A stretch of 64,000 nt of DNA from JOPF136 sp963773835. Its GTDB lineage: Bacteria; Acidobacteriota; Terriglobia; Acidiferrales; UBA7541. This document shows positions 39,954 to 48,954 of this stretch, one piece after another. A program made the position numbers and the translations under genes. Position 1 is the first letter of the stretch. Each line of letters starts with the position of its first letter. Location: contig CAVZCQ010000004.1 in assembly GCA_963773835.1 (NCBI GenBank), positions 496,001 to 560,000 on the forward strand, written 5' to 3'. The notes under the pieces are model-generated. The model was not told the origin of the DNA. It did no database searches and was given only the letters and a program-made list of their open reading frames with translations.

Positions 39954-42265
39954 CCGCCCCAGGCGTGCCTCCGCCGGCTCGCGGCTCCGCTGTGACGCCC
40001 ATCCCGCCACCGCGTGCGTCCGAGCGCCGCCGCGTGCGCAAACTTCCACTCATTGTGGGCGGCGTGATCGTTGCCGTTCTGCTGGCGGTGATCCTGACTC
40101 TGGGCTCGTTCCGCATGCCGTTCGAGCCGGAGAGCGTGACGGCGCTGCTGATCCTGTTTGCCGTCTCGATGTTTGTGGTGGTCGCGTTTCTGGTGTTCAG
40201 TTTTGTGCTGCTGCGGAACCTGTTCCGGCTGTGGATGGATCGCCGCGCCGGCCAGATGGGTTCCCGCTTCCGCACGAAAATGGTTTTCGGCGCGATGGGC
40301 ATCTCACTGCTTCCCGTGGCGTTGCTGTTCTTTGTGAGCTACGCGTTGCTCAACCGCACGCTCACGAAATGGTTTCCCCACGCCCTGGAGGTGGCCACGG
40401 ACGAAAGCGTGCGGTTGCTGACGGACATGAGCGAGTCGGGAGCGGCGCGGCGCGGCCAGTTTGCGCGCGAGGTGGCTCCGCTCTACGCCAGTGGCGAGCC
40501 GCTGAAGATCGGCCCCGGTTACGACGGCATTTGGCGGCTGGACGCCTCCGGGCGAGTGACCGACGCGGTGTTCCGCGACCCGCCGGGCCTGGCGCGGGAA
40601 GCGCCGCACTGGGTGCGCACCCTTCCTTCCGGCGCGGAAGCGTGGCAGGCCGGCAGAAGCACCTACCTGGCGGCGCGCGCCCAGTTGCCCTCCGGGGCGC
40701 TCGTGATCGCCCAGCGCATGCCGAACAACTACCTCTCGCGGATGGACACCATCCTGGGACAGCGGCAAGAGTATCTGGACGAAAGCCGCCAGCTCAAAGC
40801 CTTCCGGCTGCAAATGTTGCTCAGCCTGCTGCTGATTACTCTGCTGCTGCTGTTTTCCACCACCTGGGTTGCGCTGTTTCTGGAAAAGCAGGTGACCGTG
40901 CCGGTACAGGCGCTGGCGGAAGGCACGCGAGAAATCTCTCAGGGCAATCTGGAGCACCGCGTCACCGTGCGCGCGCAGGACGAGCTGGGCATCCTGGTGG
41001 ATTCGTTCAACCGCATGACCGCGCAGCTCCGCGACGCCCGCGATCGCCTGGAGGAATCCAACACGAATCTCCAGCGCGCCTTCGAGGAGATGGAGCAGCG
41101 CCGGCACCTGATGGAGACGATTCTCGAAAATATTCCTACCGGCGTCGTGTCGCTCGACGCCGCCGGCGCGGTGGAACGGGTGAATTCTTCCGCGGCGCGA
41201 ATGTTCGGAGATGCGGCCGCCAGCGGCGCTCGCTCGCTCGACTCGCTGCTGGGCGCGGAGGCGGCGCGCTCGGTGGAACGCCTGATGCGCCGCTCCCTGC
41301 GCATGGGCGCGGTGTCGCAGGAGCTGGAAATCCCCGTGCCGGGCAGCCCGCCGCGGCGCGCCGCGGTGACGGTCAGTTCGCTCGGGCCGCGCCGGGGCAA
41401 TCCCGGCTACGTGGTGGTGATTGACGACCTCTCCGAGCTGCTCCACGCGCAGAAGGCCGCGGCGTGGCAGGAGGTGGCCCAGCGCATTGCGCACGAAATC
41501 AAAAACCCGCTCACTCCCATCCAGCTCTCCGCGCAGCGGCTGGAACGCTTCCTGGAACGCCGCGGCATGGGAGCGCCGGCGAGCGCGGAATCGGCGCGGG
41601 AGTTGGAAACGCTGGTGGCCGAATGCGCGGGACTGATCCAGCGCGAAGTGGCCACGATGGGCAGCCTGGTGGACGCTTTCTCGCGGCTGGCGCGATTCCC
41701 GGAGGCGCAGCTCGCGCCCGTGGACCTGAACCGCGTGGTCTCCACCGCGCTCGAAGTGTTTGCCGGGCGGTTGGACGGAGTGACCGTGCGCACGGAGCTG
41801 GCCGCCCATCTGCCGCCGATTCGCGCCGACGCGGAATTGCTCCGCCGCGTGGTCGTCAATCTGATCGACAATGCCGCGGAAGCGATGGAAAGTGCGGCGA
41901 CGCGCGAGATGTCGCTGACCACGCGGCTGGGTGCAAACGGCGAAACGCTGGAGTTGATTGTGGCCGACTCCGGCCACGGCATCGCCCCGCAGGACAAAGA
42001 CCGGCTGTTCCTGCCGCATTTTTCCACGCGACAGCGCGGAACCGGACTGGGACTGGCCATCGCAGAACGCATCGTGGCGGAGCACCACGGCGCCATCCGC
42101 GTGGAAGACAATCAGCCGCAGGGCGCCCGGTTCATCATCCGGCTTCCGGCCGCGGATCTGCCGGCCGCCGCGCCGCAGAACGCTGGCAACGGCGCAGCCG
42201 TCGCGGCCGCGGCGCAGGGTAGCGCACCCTCATCTTCCGGCCCGGGAGTGAAAGGACAGGGATAA
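39950..42265 (+). CDS. ntrY: NtrY-type sensor histidine kinase
   Basis: A 771-residue membrane kinase. Two membrane segments (35-60, 62-90) and a third (about 105-130) precede a periplasmic sensor region (about 135-270), a further segment (about 285-305), HAMP (VPVQALAEGTREISQGNLEH), PAS (ENIPTGVVSLDAAGAVERVN), H box RIAHEIKNPLTPIQLSAQRL, and N/G boxes (NLIDNAAEAME; DSGHGIAPQD; GTGLGLAIAE). The spacing is that of NtrY. The start overlaps the glycosylase stop (ATGA), and the NtrX-type regulator follows after four bases. Confidence 0.88.
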   Translation: MTAPGVPPPARGSAVTPIPPPRASERRRVRKLPLIVGGVIVAVLLAVILTLGSFRMPFEPESVTALLILFAVSMFVVVAFLVFSFVLLRNLFRLWMDRRAGQMGSRFRTKMVFGAMGISLLPVALLFFVSYALLNRTLTKWFPHALEVATDESVRLLTDMSESGAARRGQFAREVAPLYASGEPLKIGPGYDGIWRLDASGRVTDAVFRDPPGLAREAPHWVRTLPSGAEAWQAGRSTYLAARAQLPSGALVIAQRMPNNYLSRMDTILGQRQEYLDESRQLKAFRLQMLLSLLLITLLLLFSTTWVALFLEKQVTVPVQALAEGTREISQGNLEHRVTVRAQDELGILVDSFNRMTAQLRDARDRLEESNTNLQRAFEEMEQRRHLMETILENIPTGVVSLDAAGAVERVNSSAARMFGDAAASGARSLDSLLGAEAARSVERLMRRSLRMGAVSQELEIPVPGSPPRRAAVTVSSLGPRRGNPGYVVVIDDLSELLHAQKAAAWQEVAQRIAHEIKNPLTPIQLSAQRLERFLERRGMGAPASAESARELETLVAECAGLIQREVATMGSLVDAFSRLARFPEAQLAPVDLNRVVSTALEVFAGRLDGVTVRTELAAHLPPIRADAELLRRVVVNLIDNAAEAMESAATREMSLTTRLGANGETLELIVADSGHGIAPQDKDRLFLPHFSTRQRGTGLGLAIAERIVAEHHGAIRVEDNQPQGARFIIRLPAADLPAAAPQNAGNGAAVAAAAQGSAPSSSGPGVKGQG

Positions 42266-42269
42266 CGCC

Positions 42270-43625
42270 GTGCCGCGCTCCGTGCTCATCGTGGACGACG
42301 AAGAAGGCATTCGGCAGTCGCTCGCATCCATTCTCCGCGAGGAGGGCTACATCACTGAATCGGTGGCCAGCGGCGAGGAGTGCCTGGATGCCGCCAAACG
42401 CCGCGCCTACGACCTGGTGCTGCTCGACATTTGGCTGGACGGAATGGACGGACTGGAAACCCTGCGGCGGCTGAATGAGCTGGCGCGTCCGCCGGTGGTG
42501 GTGGTGATCTCCGGCCATGCCACCATCGAAACCGCGGTGCGCGCCACCAAACTCGGCGCCTACGACTTCATCGAAAAGCCTCTCGCTCTCGAAAAAATGC
42601 TCGTCGCCGTCCGCAACGCCATGGCCCAGGCGCGGCTGCAGGAGGAAAACCGTCTGCTGCGGGCGGAGCTGAACCGCAGCCAGACGCTGATGGGAGAAAG
42701 CGTGCCCATGAAGGCATTGCGGCAGCTCATCGCTTTGACCGCGCCCACCGGCGGGCGGGTGCTGATTTACGGGGAAAGCGGCGCGGGAAAAGAACTGGTG
42801 GCGCGCACGCTGCACGCGCAAAGCCTGCGCGCGCACATGCCGTTCGTGGAGGTGAATTGCGCCGCCATCCCCGAGGAGCTCATCGAATCAGAACTGTTCG
42901 GGCACGTGAAAGGCAGTTTTACCGGCGCCAACGAGGACAAGACCGGGAAATTTCAGCAGGCCGACGGCGGGACGCTGTTCCTGGACGAAGTGGGCGACAT
43001 GAGCCTGAAGACGCAGGCCAAAGTGCTTCGCGTACTCGAGGAGCAGCGCTTTGAGCCCATCGGCTCGCGCAAACCGGTGACCGTGGACGTGCGCGTGGTG
43101 GCGGCGACGAACAAAAAACTCGAAGACGAGATTGCCCGCGGCGCCTTCCGCGAAGACCTGTTCTACCGCCTGAACGTCGTTCCCGTGGTCATCGCCCCTC
43201 TGCGCGAACGCATCGAAGACATTCCGATCTTCGCGCGGCACTTTCTGGAGGAGTTCTGCGGCGCCTACGGCCGGAAGGCGCGCGAGCTGGCGCCCGGCGC
43301 CGTCGAGGTGATGCTGCAGTACCCGTGGCCCGGCAACGTGCGCGAGCTGCGTAATGTGATCGAACGGCTGGTGATCATGTGCCCCGACGAGCGCATCGAG
43401 GCCCACCACCTGCCGCCGGAACTTTTCCGCGGGCTGGGATTGCGCAACGGAGCGCAGTCGGCGTCCACCCTGGCGGAAGCCCGGCACGCCTACGAGCGCG
43501 AGATGATTCTGCGAAAACTCGAAGAGAACCATTGGAACATGACGAAAACAGCCGCATCACTGGGCCTGGAGCGCAGTCACCTCTACCGCAAGATGAAATC
43601 CCTGGGCATCTCCCCGGAGAATTGA
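42270..43625 (+). CDS. ntrX: NtrX-type sigma-54 response regulator
   Basis: A 451-residue activator from a GTG start. The receiver has D53 (LLDIWLDGMDG). The AAA+ domain has Walker A GESGAGKE, GSFTGA in place of GAFTGA (common in NtrX), and GGTLFLDEVGDMS. The C-terminal Fis-type HTH is MTKTAASLGLERSHLYRKMK. NtrX in other bacteria regulates nitrogen, redox or envelope genes. It is a second sigma-54 activator besides PilR. Confidence 0.88.
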   Translation: MPRSVLIVDDEEGIRQSLASILREEGYITESVASGEECLDAAKRRAYDLVLLDIWLDGMDGLETLRRLNELARPPVVVVISGHATIETAVRATKLGAYDFIEKPLALEKMLVAVRNAMAQARLQEENRLLRAELNRSQTLMGESVPMKALRQLIALTAPTGGRVLIYGESGAGKELVARTLHAQSLRAHMPFVEVNCAAIPEELIESELFGHVKGSFTGANEDKTGKFQQADGGTLFLDEVGDMSLKTQAKVLRVLEEQRFEPIGSRKPVTVDVRVVAATNKKLEDEIARGAFREDLFYRLNVVPVVIAPLRERIEDIPIFARHFLEEFCGAYGRKARELAPGAVEVMLQYPWPGNVRELRNVIERLVIMCPDERIEAHHLPPELFRGLGLRNGAQSASTLAEARHAYEREMILRKLEENHWNMTKTAASLGLERSHLYRKMKSLGISPEN

Positions 43626-43681
43626 GTCGCCGCGTGGGGCCGTCCACGCGATTTGGGAAGGGCAGACACAGGGTTTCCCAC

Positions 43682-44599
43682 CTACGACTCCTCGTCGGGA
43701 GCCATCGCTTCCATCTGGCGACGCCAATCGAGTTCGCGGACGATGGCTGCCTGGTCGCGCCAGTCGGGACGGACTTTGACGAACAGCTCGAGGAAAATCT
43801 TCCGCCCCAGCATTTGTTCCAGCTCCAGGCGCGCCTCGGTGCCGATGGTTTTCAGCATGCCGCCGCCGCGCCCGATCACGATGCCCTTCTGCCCTTCCCT
43901 GTCCACGTAAATCGTGGCGAGGATTCGCGTCAGTTTTTCGCCTTCCTCAAACTGGTCGAGCAGAACGGCGACGGCATGCGGGAGTTCCTGCCGCGAATGC
44001 TGGAGAACTTTTTCCCGGATGATTTCCGCGGCCAGGAACCGCTCCGGTTGGTCCGTATACTGTTCCTCGGGAAAATAGGGCGGACCCTCCGGCAGATATT
44101 TCAGCAGAGTCTGGATGAGCCGTTCCACGCCGTCGCCCGTGAGCGCTGAGATGGGAATGATTTCGGCGAATTCCAGTTTTTTGCTGTACGCCTCGATCAG
44201 CGGCAGGAGCGCCTCTTTCGGCACGCGGTCGATCTTATTGAGCAGGAGGATGCGCGTGCCGCGGAACCGCTCGGCGCGATCCAGAGCGTGTTGTTCCGCG
44301 GGGCGGAATTTCCGAGTTGCATCCAGAATCAGGAGAAGGATGTGGATGCCGTCGAGCGCCTGCTCGATTTCTTCCAGCATCTGGCGACCGAGGAGCGAAT
44401 CGGGTTTGTGCAGGCCGGGCGTGTCGCTAATGACGACCTGCGCGCCTGGGCGGTTGACGATGCCGAGGATGCGGTTGCGCGTCGTCTGCGGGTGCGACGA
44501 GACGATGGCCACCTTTTCGCCTACCAGCGAGTTCAGCAGCGTGGATTTCCCCGCGTTCGGCGTCCCCAGAATGGCCACAAATCCCGATTGGAATCCCAT
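43682..44599 (-). CDS. era: GTPase Era
   Basis: A 305-residue ribosome-assembly GTPase that binds the 3' end of 16S rRNA. G1 is GTPNAGKST (about residue 11), G2/G3 TTRN and DTPGLHKP, G4 NKID, G5 SALTGDG. The C-terminal KH domain has GIVIGRGGGMLKTIGTEARL. ATG 44599 gives the standard MGFQSGFVAILG opening; an ATG five codons earlier is possible. It is the last gene of phoH-ybeY-corC-era, a common grouping. Confidence 0.95.
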   Translation of the reverse strand: MGFQSGFVAILGTPNAGKSTLLNSLVGEKVAIVSSHPQTTRNRILGIVNRPGAQVVISDTPGLHKPDSLLGRQMLEEIEQALDGIHILLLILDATRKFRPAEQHALDRAERFRGTRILLLNKIDRVPKEALLPLIEAYSKKLEFAEIIPISALTGDGVERLIQTLLKYLPEGPPYFPEEQYTDQPERFLAAEIIREKVLQHSRQELPHAVAVLLDQFEEGEKLTRILATIYVDREGQKGIVIGRGGGMLKTIGTEARLELEQMLGRKIFLELFVKVRPDWRDQAAIVRELDWRRQMEAMAPDEES

Positions 44600-44626
44600 G
44601 GCGCCTGGAATCATAGCGCGTTGTGG

Positions 44627-44644
44627 CGCAGACTTCAGTCTGCG
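44627..44644. repeat. Short palindrome in the corC-era gap
   Basis: CGCAGACTTCAGTCTGCG, two 8-base perfect arms around two bases, between era and corC. Short palindromes of this kind are often dispersed in intergenic regions; a transcript-end hairpin or a REP-like repeat are both possible. Confidence 0.5.
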
Positions 44645-44706
44645 AAACCATGACGGAGATTCCAGAGTGTGCTTCGCCGCGAAAATCCTCTGGCGATCCG
44701 TTCGGT

Positions 44707-46080
44707 TCACTTGGCGGAGCGGGTGGCGCGCGCAGCCTTCTTCGCCTCCGCATCGCCACGCGACGGCTCGCCGGGCGCCGCCAACTTCTTCGCAGGTTCA
44801 GGTTTCGAGTTTGATTCCAGCGGCGCGGCGACCACGCGGGCGCGCAGCCGCAGCACTTTCCGCTGGTTCGCGTCCACCACTTCAAACCGCACCTGCGGGG
44901 TGAGCACGGTCTCGCCAGGAATCGGGACATGCCCAGCCAATTCGTTTAGCAGTCCCGCCGCGGTGGTCGCGCTCGCCGCGGGTTCGCGTTCGATGCTCAC
45001 GCCGAGCAGTTCCTCCAGCCGCTCCACCGGCACGCTTCCGCGGAACACCATGCTTCCGTCCGGCTCGCGCACGGCGTCGGGAATGGCACGGCGGTTTTCG
45101 TCCTCGATTTCGCCTACGATTTCTTCCACCAGGTCCTCAGCGGTCACCAGCCCGGCCACGCTGCCGTATTCGTCGATGGCGATGGCCATCTGCTGCTTTT
45201 TCTGCTGCAGCTCGCGGAGGAGTTCGGAGCCATGTTTAGTTTCCGGAACGAAGATGACCGGCCGGGCGAGTTCGCGGGCCTGGCGTCCTCCCGCTTCGCC
45301 TTCGGGAACTCCCAGCAAATCGTGGACGTTGGCGATGCCGATGATTTCGTCCAGGGAATTCTCATAGACCGGCACGCGGGAGTATTTCGAATCGACGAGC
45401 AACTGGCGGAGCTGGGCCAGGGGGGCGGAGGCGGGAATGGCGACGATGTCCGGCCGCGGCGTCATCACCTCGCGCACGAGTTTGTCGCCGAATTCCATCA
45501 CCTGCTCGATGAGCTCCGCGTCGTGGGGCTCCAGAATGCCCTGGCTTTCTCCGGCCTCCACCAGTGCTTCAATGCTTTCCTGCACGGCCTCGGCGGGCGT
45601 GGGTTTTTCATCGTGCAGGTGAGCCACGGAGACTCCGGCCTCGAGCAGCGTGCGGATGGGCCAAACCACGTAGCAAAGCACGCGCAGCGCGGGCGCCACC
45701 GCCCGCAGCCACCGCCCCGTGCTGTGCGCCAGCAGCAGGTAGGGGATCAGGTGCATCAGGAAGAACACCTCGCACACGGGCAACACCATCTCCTGGAGCA
45801 GAGTCTCCAGCAGCGTGTCCGCCGAACGCGCCGCCACCAGAATGGTGAGCGCGGCCACGAGCACGAGCAGGAGGTGCGAGAGGAGGCGGAAGGAAAGCGC
45901 GGCGGCCTGGCGTTCGAGCTTCAGCCGCGGCTCGATTTCAGCTTCGAAGATATCCAGGCTGTCGCGAAGGCTGCCCGAGGTAACGCGGCTGAGCTGGAGA
46001 TACACGCGGTCCACGTAGGAGACCACGGTGAGGACCGCGCAAAGCGCGAGGATGCCCGGTATCAGGAATCCCAGATACAT
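44707..46080 (-). CDS. CorC/HlyC-family CBS-domain membrane protein
   Basis: A 457-residue protein. Hydrophobic N-terminal segments (1-150) form a CNNM/DUF21-like region. Two CBS domains follow (about 210-330: VMTPRPDIVAIPASAPLAQL; QQMAIAIDEYGSVAGLVTAE), then a CorC_HlyC domain (about 345-425: FRGSVPVERLEELLGV). Such proteins affect magnesium or cobalt efflux. The Lys/Ala-rich tail is not conserved. It sits between ybeY and era. Confidence 0.85.
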   Translation of the reverse strand: MYLGFLIPGILALCAVLTVVSYVDRVYLQLSRVTSGSLRDSLDIFEAEIEPRLKLERQAAALSFRLLSHLLLVLVAALTILVAARSADTLLETLLQEMVLPVCEVFFLMHLIPYLLLAHSTGRWLRAVAPALRVLCYVVWPIRTLLEAGVSVAHLHDEKPTPAEAVQESIEALVEAGESQGILEPHDAELIEQVMEFGDKLVREVMTPRPDIVAIPASAPLAQLRQLLVDSKYSRVPVYENSLDEIIGIANVHDLLGVPEGEAGGRQARELARPVIFVPETKHGSELLRELQQKKQQMAIAIDEYGSVAGLVTAEDLVEEIVGEIEDENRRAIPDAVREPDGSMVFRGSVPVERLEELLGVSIEREPAASATTAAGLLNELAGHVPIPGETVLTPQVRFEVVDANQRKVLRLRARVVAAPLESNSKPEPAKKLAAPGEPSRGDAEAKKAARATRSAK

Positions 46081-46083
46081 GGC

Positions 46084-46593
46084 TCAGATGATCCCCAGCC
46101 GCCGGCGGAGGCGGCGCTCGTAGCGCTCCATCTGCCCCTGGTCGCTCTCGTGGTCATAGCCCGCCAGATGCAGCACGCCGTGCAGAATCAGCACACGCAA
46201 CTCCTCGTCAACATTGCGCCCGAGCTCGCGCGCGTTCCGCCGGGCCGCGGCGGGAGAAATGGCAATGTCGCCGAGATGAAATTCGCCGGGCGCGCGGCGG
46301 TGCCGGCCGCCGCTCTTCCCATTTGCGGGAAACGAAAGAACGTCGGTGGGCCCATCCTTGCCGCGGTAGGCGCGGTTCAGCCGGGTAATCTCCCGATCGG
46401 AAACGAGGCACACTGCCACGCCTGCTCCCGGCGACAGCACCATCTCGCAGGCCCGGACCAGGAAGGAGTTCAGAGGGCGCGGGCGCACAGCCACGGCGCG
46501 CTGCCGGTTGACCAGCACGCGCTCGCCGCGCCCGCCGTCCGGCGCGGGCCCGCCCGCCGTGGCGGGGCTACTTCGTGGGAGGTCTGCGGTCAT
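46084..46593 (-). CDS. ybeY: Endoribonuclease YbeY
   Basis: A 169-residue rRNA-maturation metalloenzyme. The zinc motif is HGVLHLAGYDH near residue 140, preceded by the DVLSFPANG and GEFHLGDIAIS stretches. The start ATG 46593 lies inside the end of phoH (26-base overlap). It acts in 16S rRNA 3'-end processing and ribosome quality control. Three bases separate it from corC. Confidence 0.92.
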   Translation of the reverse strand: MTADLPRSSPATAGGPAPDGGRGERVLVNRQRAVAVRPRPLNSFLVRACEMVLSPGAGVAVCLVSDREITRLNRAYRGKDGPTDVLSFPANGKSGGRHRRAPGEFHLGDIAISPAAARRNARELGRNVDEELRVLILHGVLHLAGYDHESDQGQMERYERRLRRRLGII

Positions 46594-47590
46594 TGTCGTC
46601 CCGAAACTTCGGGAGCGATGGACTCGGCGCCCGGCCGGAAGACCCCGAGGCTCCCTCGAACGTTTCATAGGCTTTGATAATCTGCTGAACCAGATTATGC
46701 CGCACCACATCCCGTTCGTTGAAGTGCACGAAAGCGATCTCCGGAATCCTTCCACAGACTTCCATGGCTTCCACCAGGCCGGAGCGGCGCTCGGCAGGCA
46801 GGTCAATCTGGGTGATGTCGCCGGTAATCACCGCCTTCGAATTGAAGCCCAGCCGGGTGAGGAACATTTTCATCTGCTCGCTGGTGGTGTTCTGGGCTTC
46901 GTCCAGAATGACGAAGGAATCGTTCAGCGTGCGCCCGCGCATGAAGGCCAGGGGCGCCACCTCGATGATTCCTTTCTCGAGGTAACGCTCCAATTTGTCC
47001 GCATCCAGCATGTCGTACAGCGCGTCATAGAGCGGGCGCATGTAGGGATCGATTTTCTGTTGCAGGGTGCCGGGAAGAAAGCCAAGCCGCTCGCCGGCTT
47101 CCACGGCGGGCCGCGCCAGGATGATGCGCGACACTTCTTTGGTCAGCAGGCCGGAGACGGCCATGGCCACCGCGAGATAGGTCTTCCCCGTCCCGCCGGG
47201 GCCGATGGCGAATACCATGTCGTATTTCTCGATGCACTCCATGTAGCGGCGCTGGTTGGGCGTTTTTGCCGCGACGCTCTTCTTCCCAAAGACGCGATGG
47301 CGCTGAGGCCGGGCCACTTCGCGAAGCGAAAGCTGGGGCTCGGCGGCGGCAGCGCGGAGCAGCGATTTCACTTCCCCGCTCGAAAACACGCGACCCTCGC
47401 GGATCAGCGTGCTGTAGTCCTCCACGAGGCGCGCGGCCCGGTCCACGGACTCGCCCTCGCCCTCCAGTTCCAGCGTCCCGTCCTCCAGGTGTGTGCTCAC
47501 GCGGAAGGTGTTCTCGAACAGGCGCAGGTTTTCGTCCAGCGCCCCGAAGAGCTGCTCGATGCCTCCGGCTAGTTGAATGGAGCGTTTCAT
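46568..47590 (-). CDS. phoH: PhoH-like ATPase
   Basis: A 340-residue protein. An N-terminal KH-like part (1-80) is followed by a P-loop domain: Walker A GPGGTGKT near residue 138, RPAVEAGERLGFLPG, and Walker B SFVILDEAQNTT. ATG 47590 (MKRSIQLAGGIEQLFG) is preferred over an upstream in-frame start. PhoH2-type proteins are linked to RNA metabolism and lie beside ybeY in many genomes, as here. It is the first gene of its operon. Confidence 0.92.
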   Translation of the reverse strand: MKRSIQLAGGIEQLFGALDENLRLFENTFRVSTHLEDGTLELEGEGESVDRAARLVEDYSTLIREGRVFSSGEVKSLLRAAAAEPQLSLREVARPQRHRVFGKKSVAAKTPNQRRYMECIEKYDMVFAIGPGGTGKTYLAVAMAVSGLLTKEVSRIILARPAVEAGERLGFLPGTLQQKIDPYMRPLYDALYDMLDADKLERYLEKGIIEVAPLAFMRGRTLNDSFVILDEAQNTTSEQMKMFLTRLGFNSKAVITGDITQIDLPAERRSGLVEAMEVCGRIPEIAFVHFNERDVVRHNLVQQIIKAYETFEGASGSSGRAPSPSLPKFRDDNDRRPPTK

Positions 47591-47662
47591 GGCACGCGGG
47601 CAGACGGGCGGCGGGGAGCGCGAGAGGTACAGTCGGACGTGCTCGGCATGGAACACACCAGC

Positions 47663-48808
47663 CTAGCCCACCCCGGCGGGAGAATCAAGAATGCGCTCGA
47701 GCGCGCCGGGAATCTCGAAGACGGCGCGGTTCTCGAGCGCGGAAATGCGGCTGCGGCGCGCCGCAAATTGGGGCGGCTCGATCAGTTCGGAGGTGGCCCG
47801 CACCACTTCCCTCCAGCCCCGCACGGTCAGCCCGTAATTGTTTTCCCGCACCCACTGGGCGTTGTACCGCTCCTGTGGGAGCGTCCAGGCATTGCGTTCC
47901 ACGATGACGGGCAGCCGCATCGCCAGCGCCTCGGAAATGCTGCCCGGGCCGGGTTTGCCCAGGAAGAAATCGGAAAGGCGCATGTAATACGGCACCTCGC
48001 GGGTAAATCCCTCCACAAATCGCGGGCGCCGAAGCGGCCGTCGACGCAGCGCGTCCGCCAGGCGTTCGTTGCGGCCGCAGATGAAGATGAGCTGAATGGG
48101 AAGCTCGGAGCTCTCCAGCCGCTCGGAGATTTCCAGCATGGCGCGCGCGCCATAGCCACCGAAAAGGACCAGCCCGGTAAGCACTCCCGGCTCGAGTCCC
48201 AGACGTTTTCGCTCCGTCGCCACATCCACGGCCGCCGGATCGTAAAACCGCGGGTTCAAGATCATGCCGGAGGTGCGGAAAACGCGCGCATCGTGATGCC
48301 CCATTCCCCGCGCCTGCTCGACCGCGCGCTCCGTCCCGCAGATGAAAAACTGAGGCTGCCGCTCCATCCAGAAATGCGGCGGATAGTCCGCCAGGTCGGT
48401 GAGCAGCGTAACGAACGGCCGGTCCGGGAACGACTTCCGAAAGCTTTCGCCCAGCGCGCGATTGAAGTGCGGGATGAAGGACACGACCATATCCGGCCGG
48501 ACATCGCGCCAATAGTCCACCAGCCGGCGCACAAGCAGCGGGTGGTAGAGCCGGATGGTGGCCTGAAGCACCCGCATGATTTGCGTGCTGCCCAGTGTCC
48601 AGCCGTGCCGCAGCATCTGATTGTAAACATCCTGCATGCGCAGGCCTGTAATCGAGCGCACAAAATCGAGCGCATCCAGATGTTCCTGGAAGTTGAACAG
48701 GCGCACATCCCAGGGACGCTTCTCCGAATCAATCACCGTTTTGAGGGCTGTGGCGGCGCTGCGGTGGCCGCCGCCGGCGTCGAAATAGACGAATTCGATT
48801 CTGCACAT
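47663..48808 (-). CDS. MurG/MGDG-synthase-like glycosyltransferase (GT28 type)
   Basis: A 381-residue GT-B enzyme. The N-terminus FVYFDAGGGHRSAATALKTV is the MGDG-synthase-type opening, and the donor-binding half has LVLFGGYGARAMLEI and KPGPGSISEALAMRLPVIVE. It could transfer a hexose to diacylglycerol or another lipid. It stands 72 bases upstream of phoH and is divergent from the PHP-domain gene. The donor and acceptor are not known. Confidence 0.78.
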   Translation of the reverse strand: MCRIEFVYFDAGGGHRSAATALKTVIDSEKRPWDVRLFNFQEHLDALDFVRSITGLRMQDVYNQMLRHGWTLGSTQIMRVLQATIRLYHPLLVRRLVDYWRDVRPDMVVSFIPHFNRALGESFRKSFPDRPFVTLLTDLADYPPHFWMERQPQFFICGTERAVEQARGMGHHDARVFRTSGMILNPRFYDPAAVDVATERKRLGLEPGVLTGLVLFGGYGARAMLEISERLESSELPIQLIFICGRNERLADALRRRPLRRPRFVEGFTREVPYYMRLSDFFLGKPGPGSISEALAMRLPVIVERNAWTLPQERYNAQWVRENNYGLTVRGWREVVRATSELIEPPQFAARRSRISALENRAVFEIPGALERILDSPAGVG

Positions 48809-48954
48809 CGGTTACAAATTCTCTCACGCGGAGCGGAAATCACGCTCATTACAATCGTGTGAACCTGGATTGATAGAGTGTTGAAAGAGTTATCGTTAGG
48901 CGCTTTTTTTTCCACAGTCATCGGGCTGTAACACGTGGTTCCTACGCTGGAGAC

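Noticed and set aside
48870..48920. Run of eight or more T after GGCGC as a terminator in the divergent gap
   Set aside because: There is no stem of reasonable length before the T run and the flanking genes diverge, so no transcript is expected to end there.
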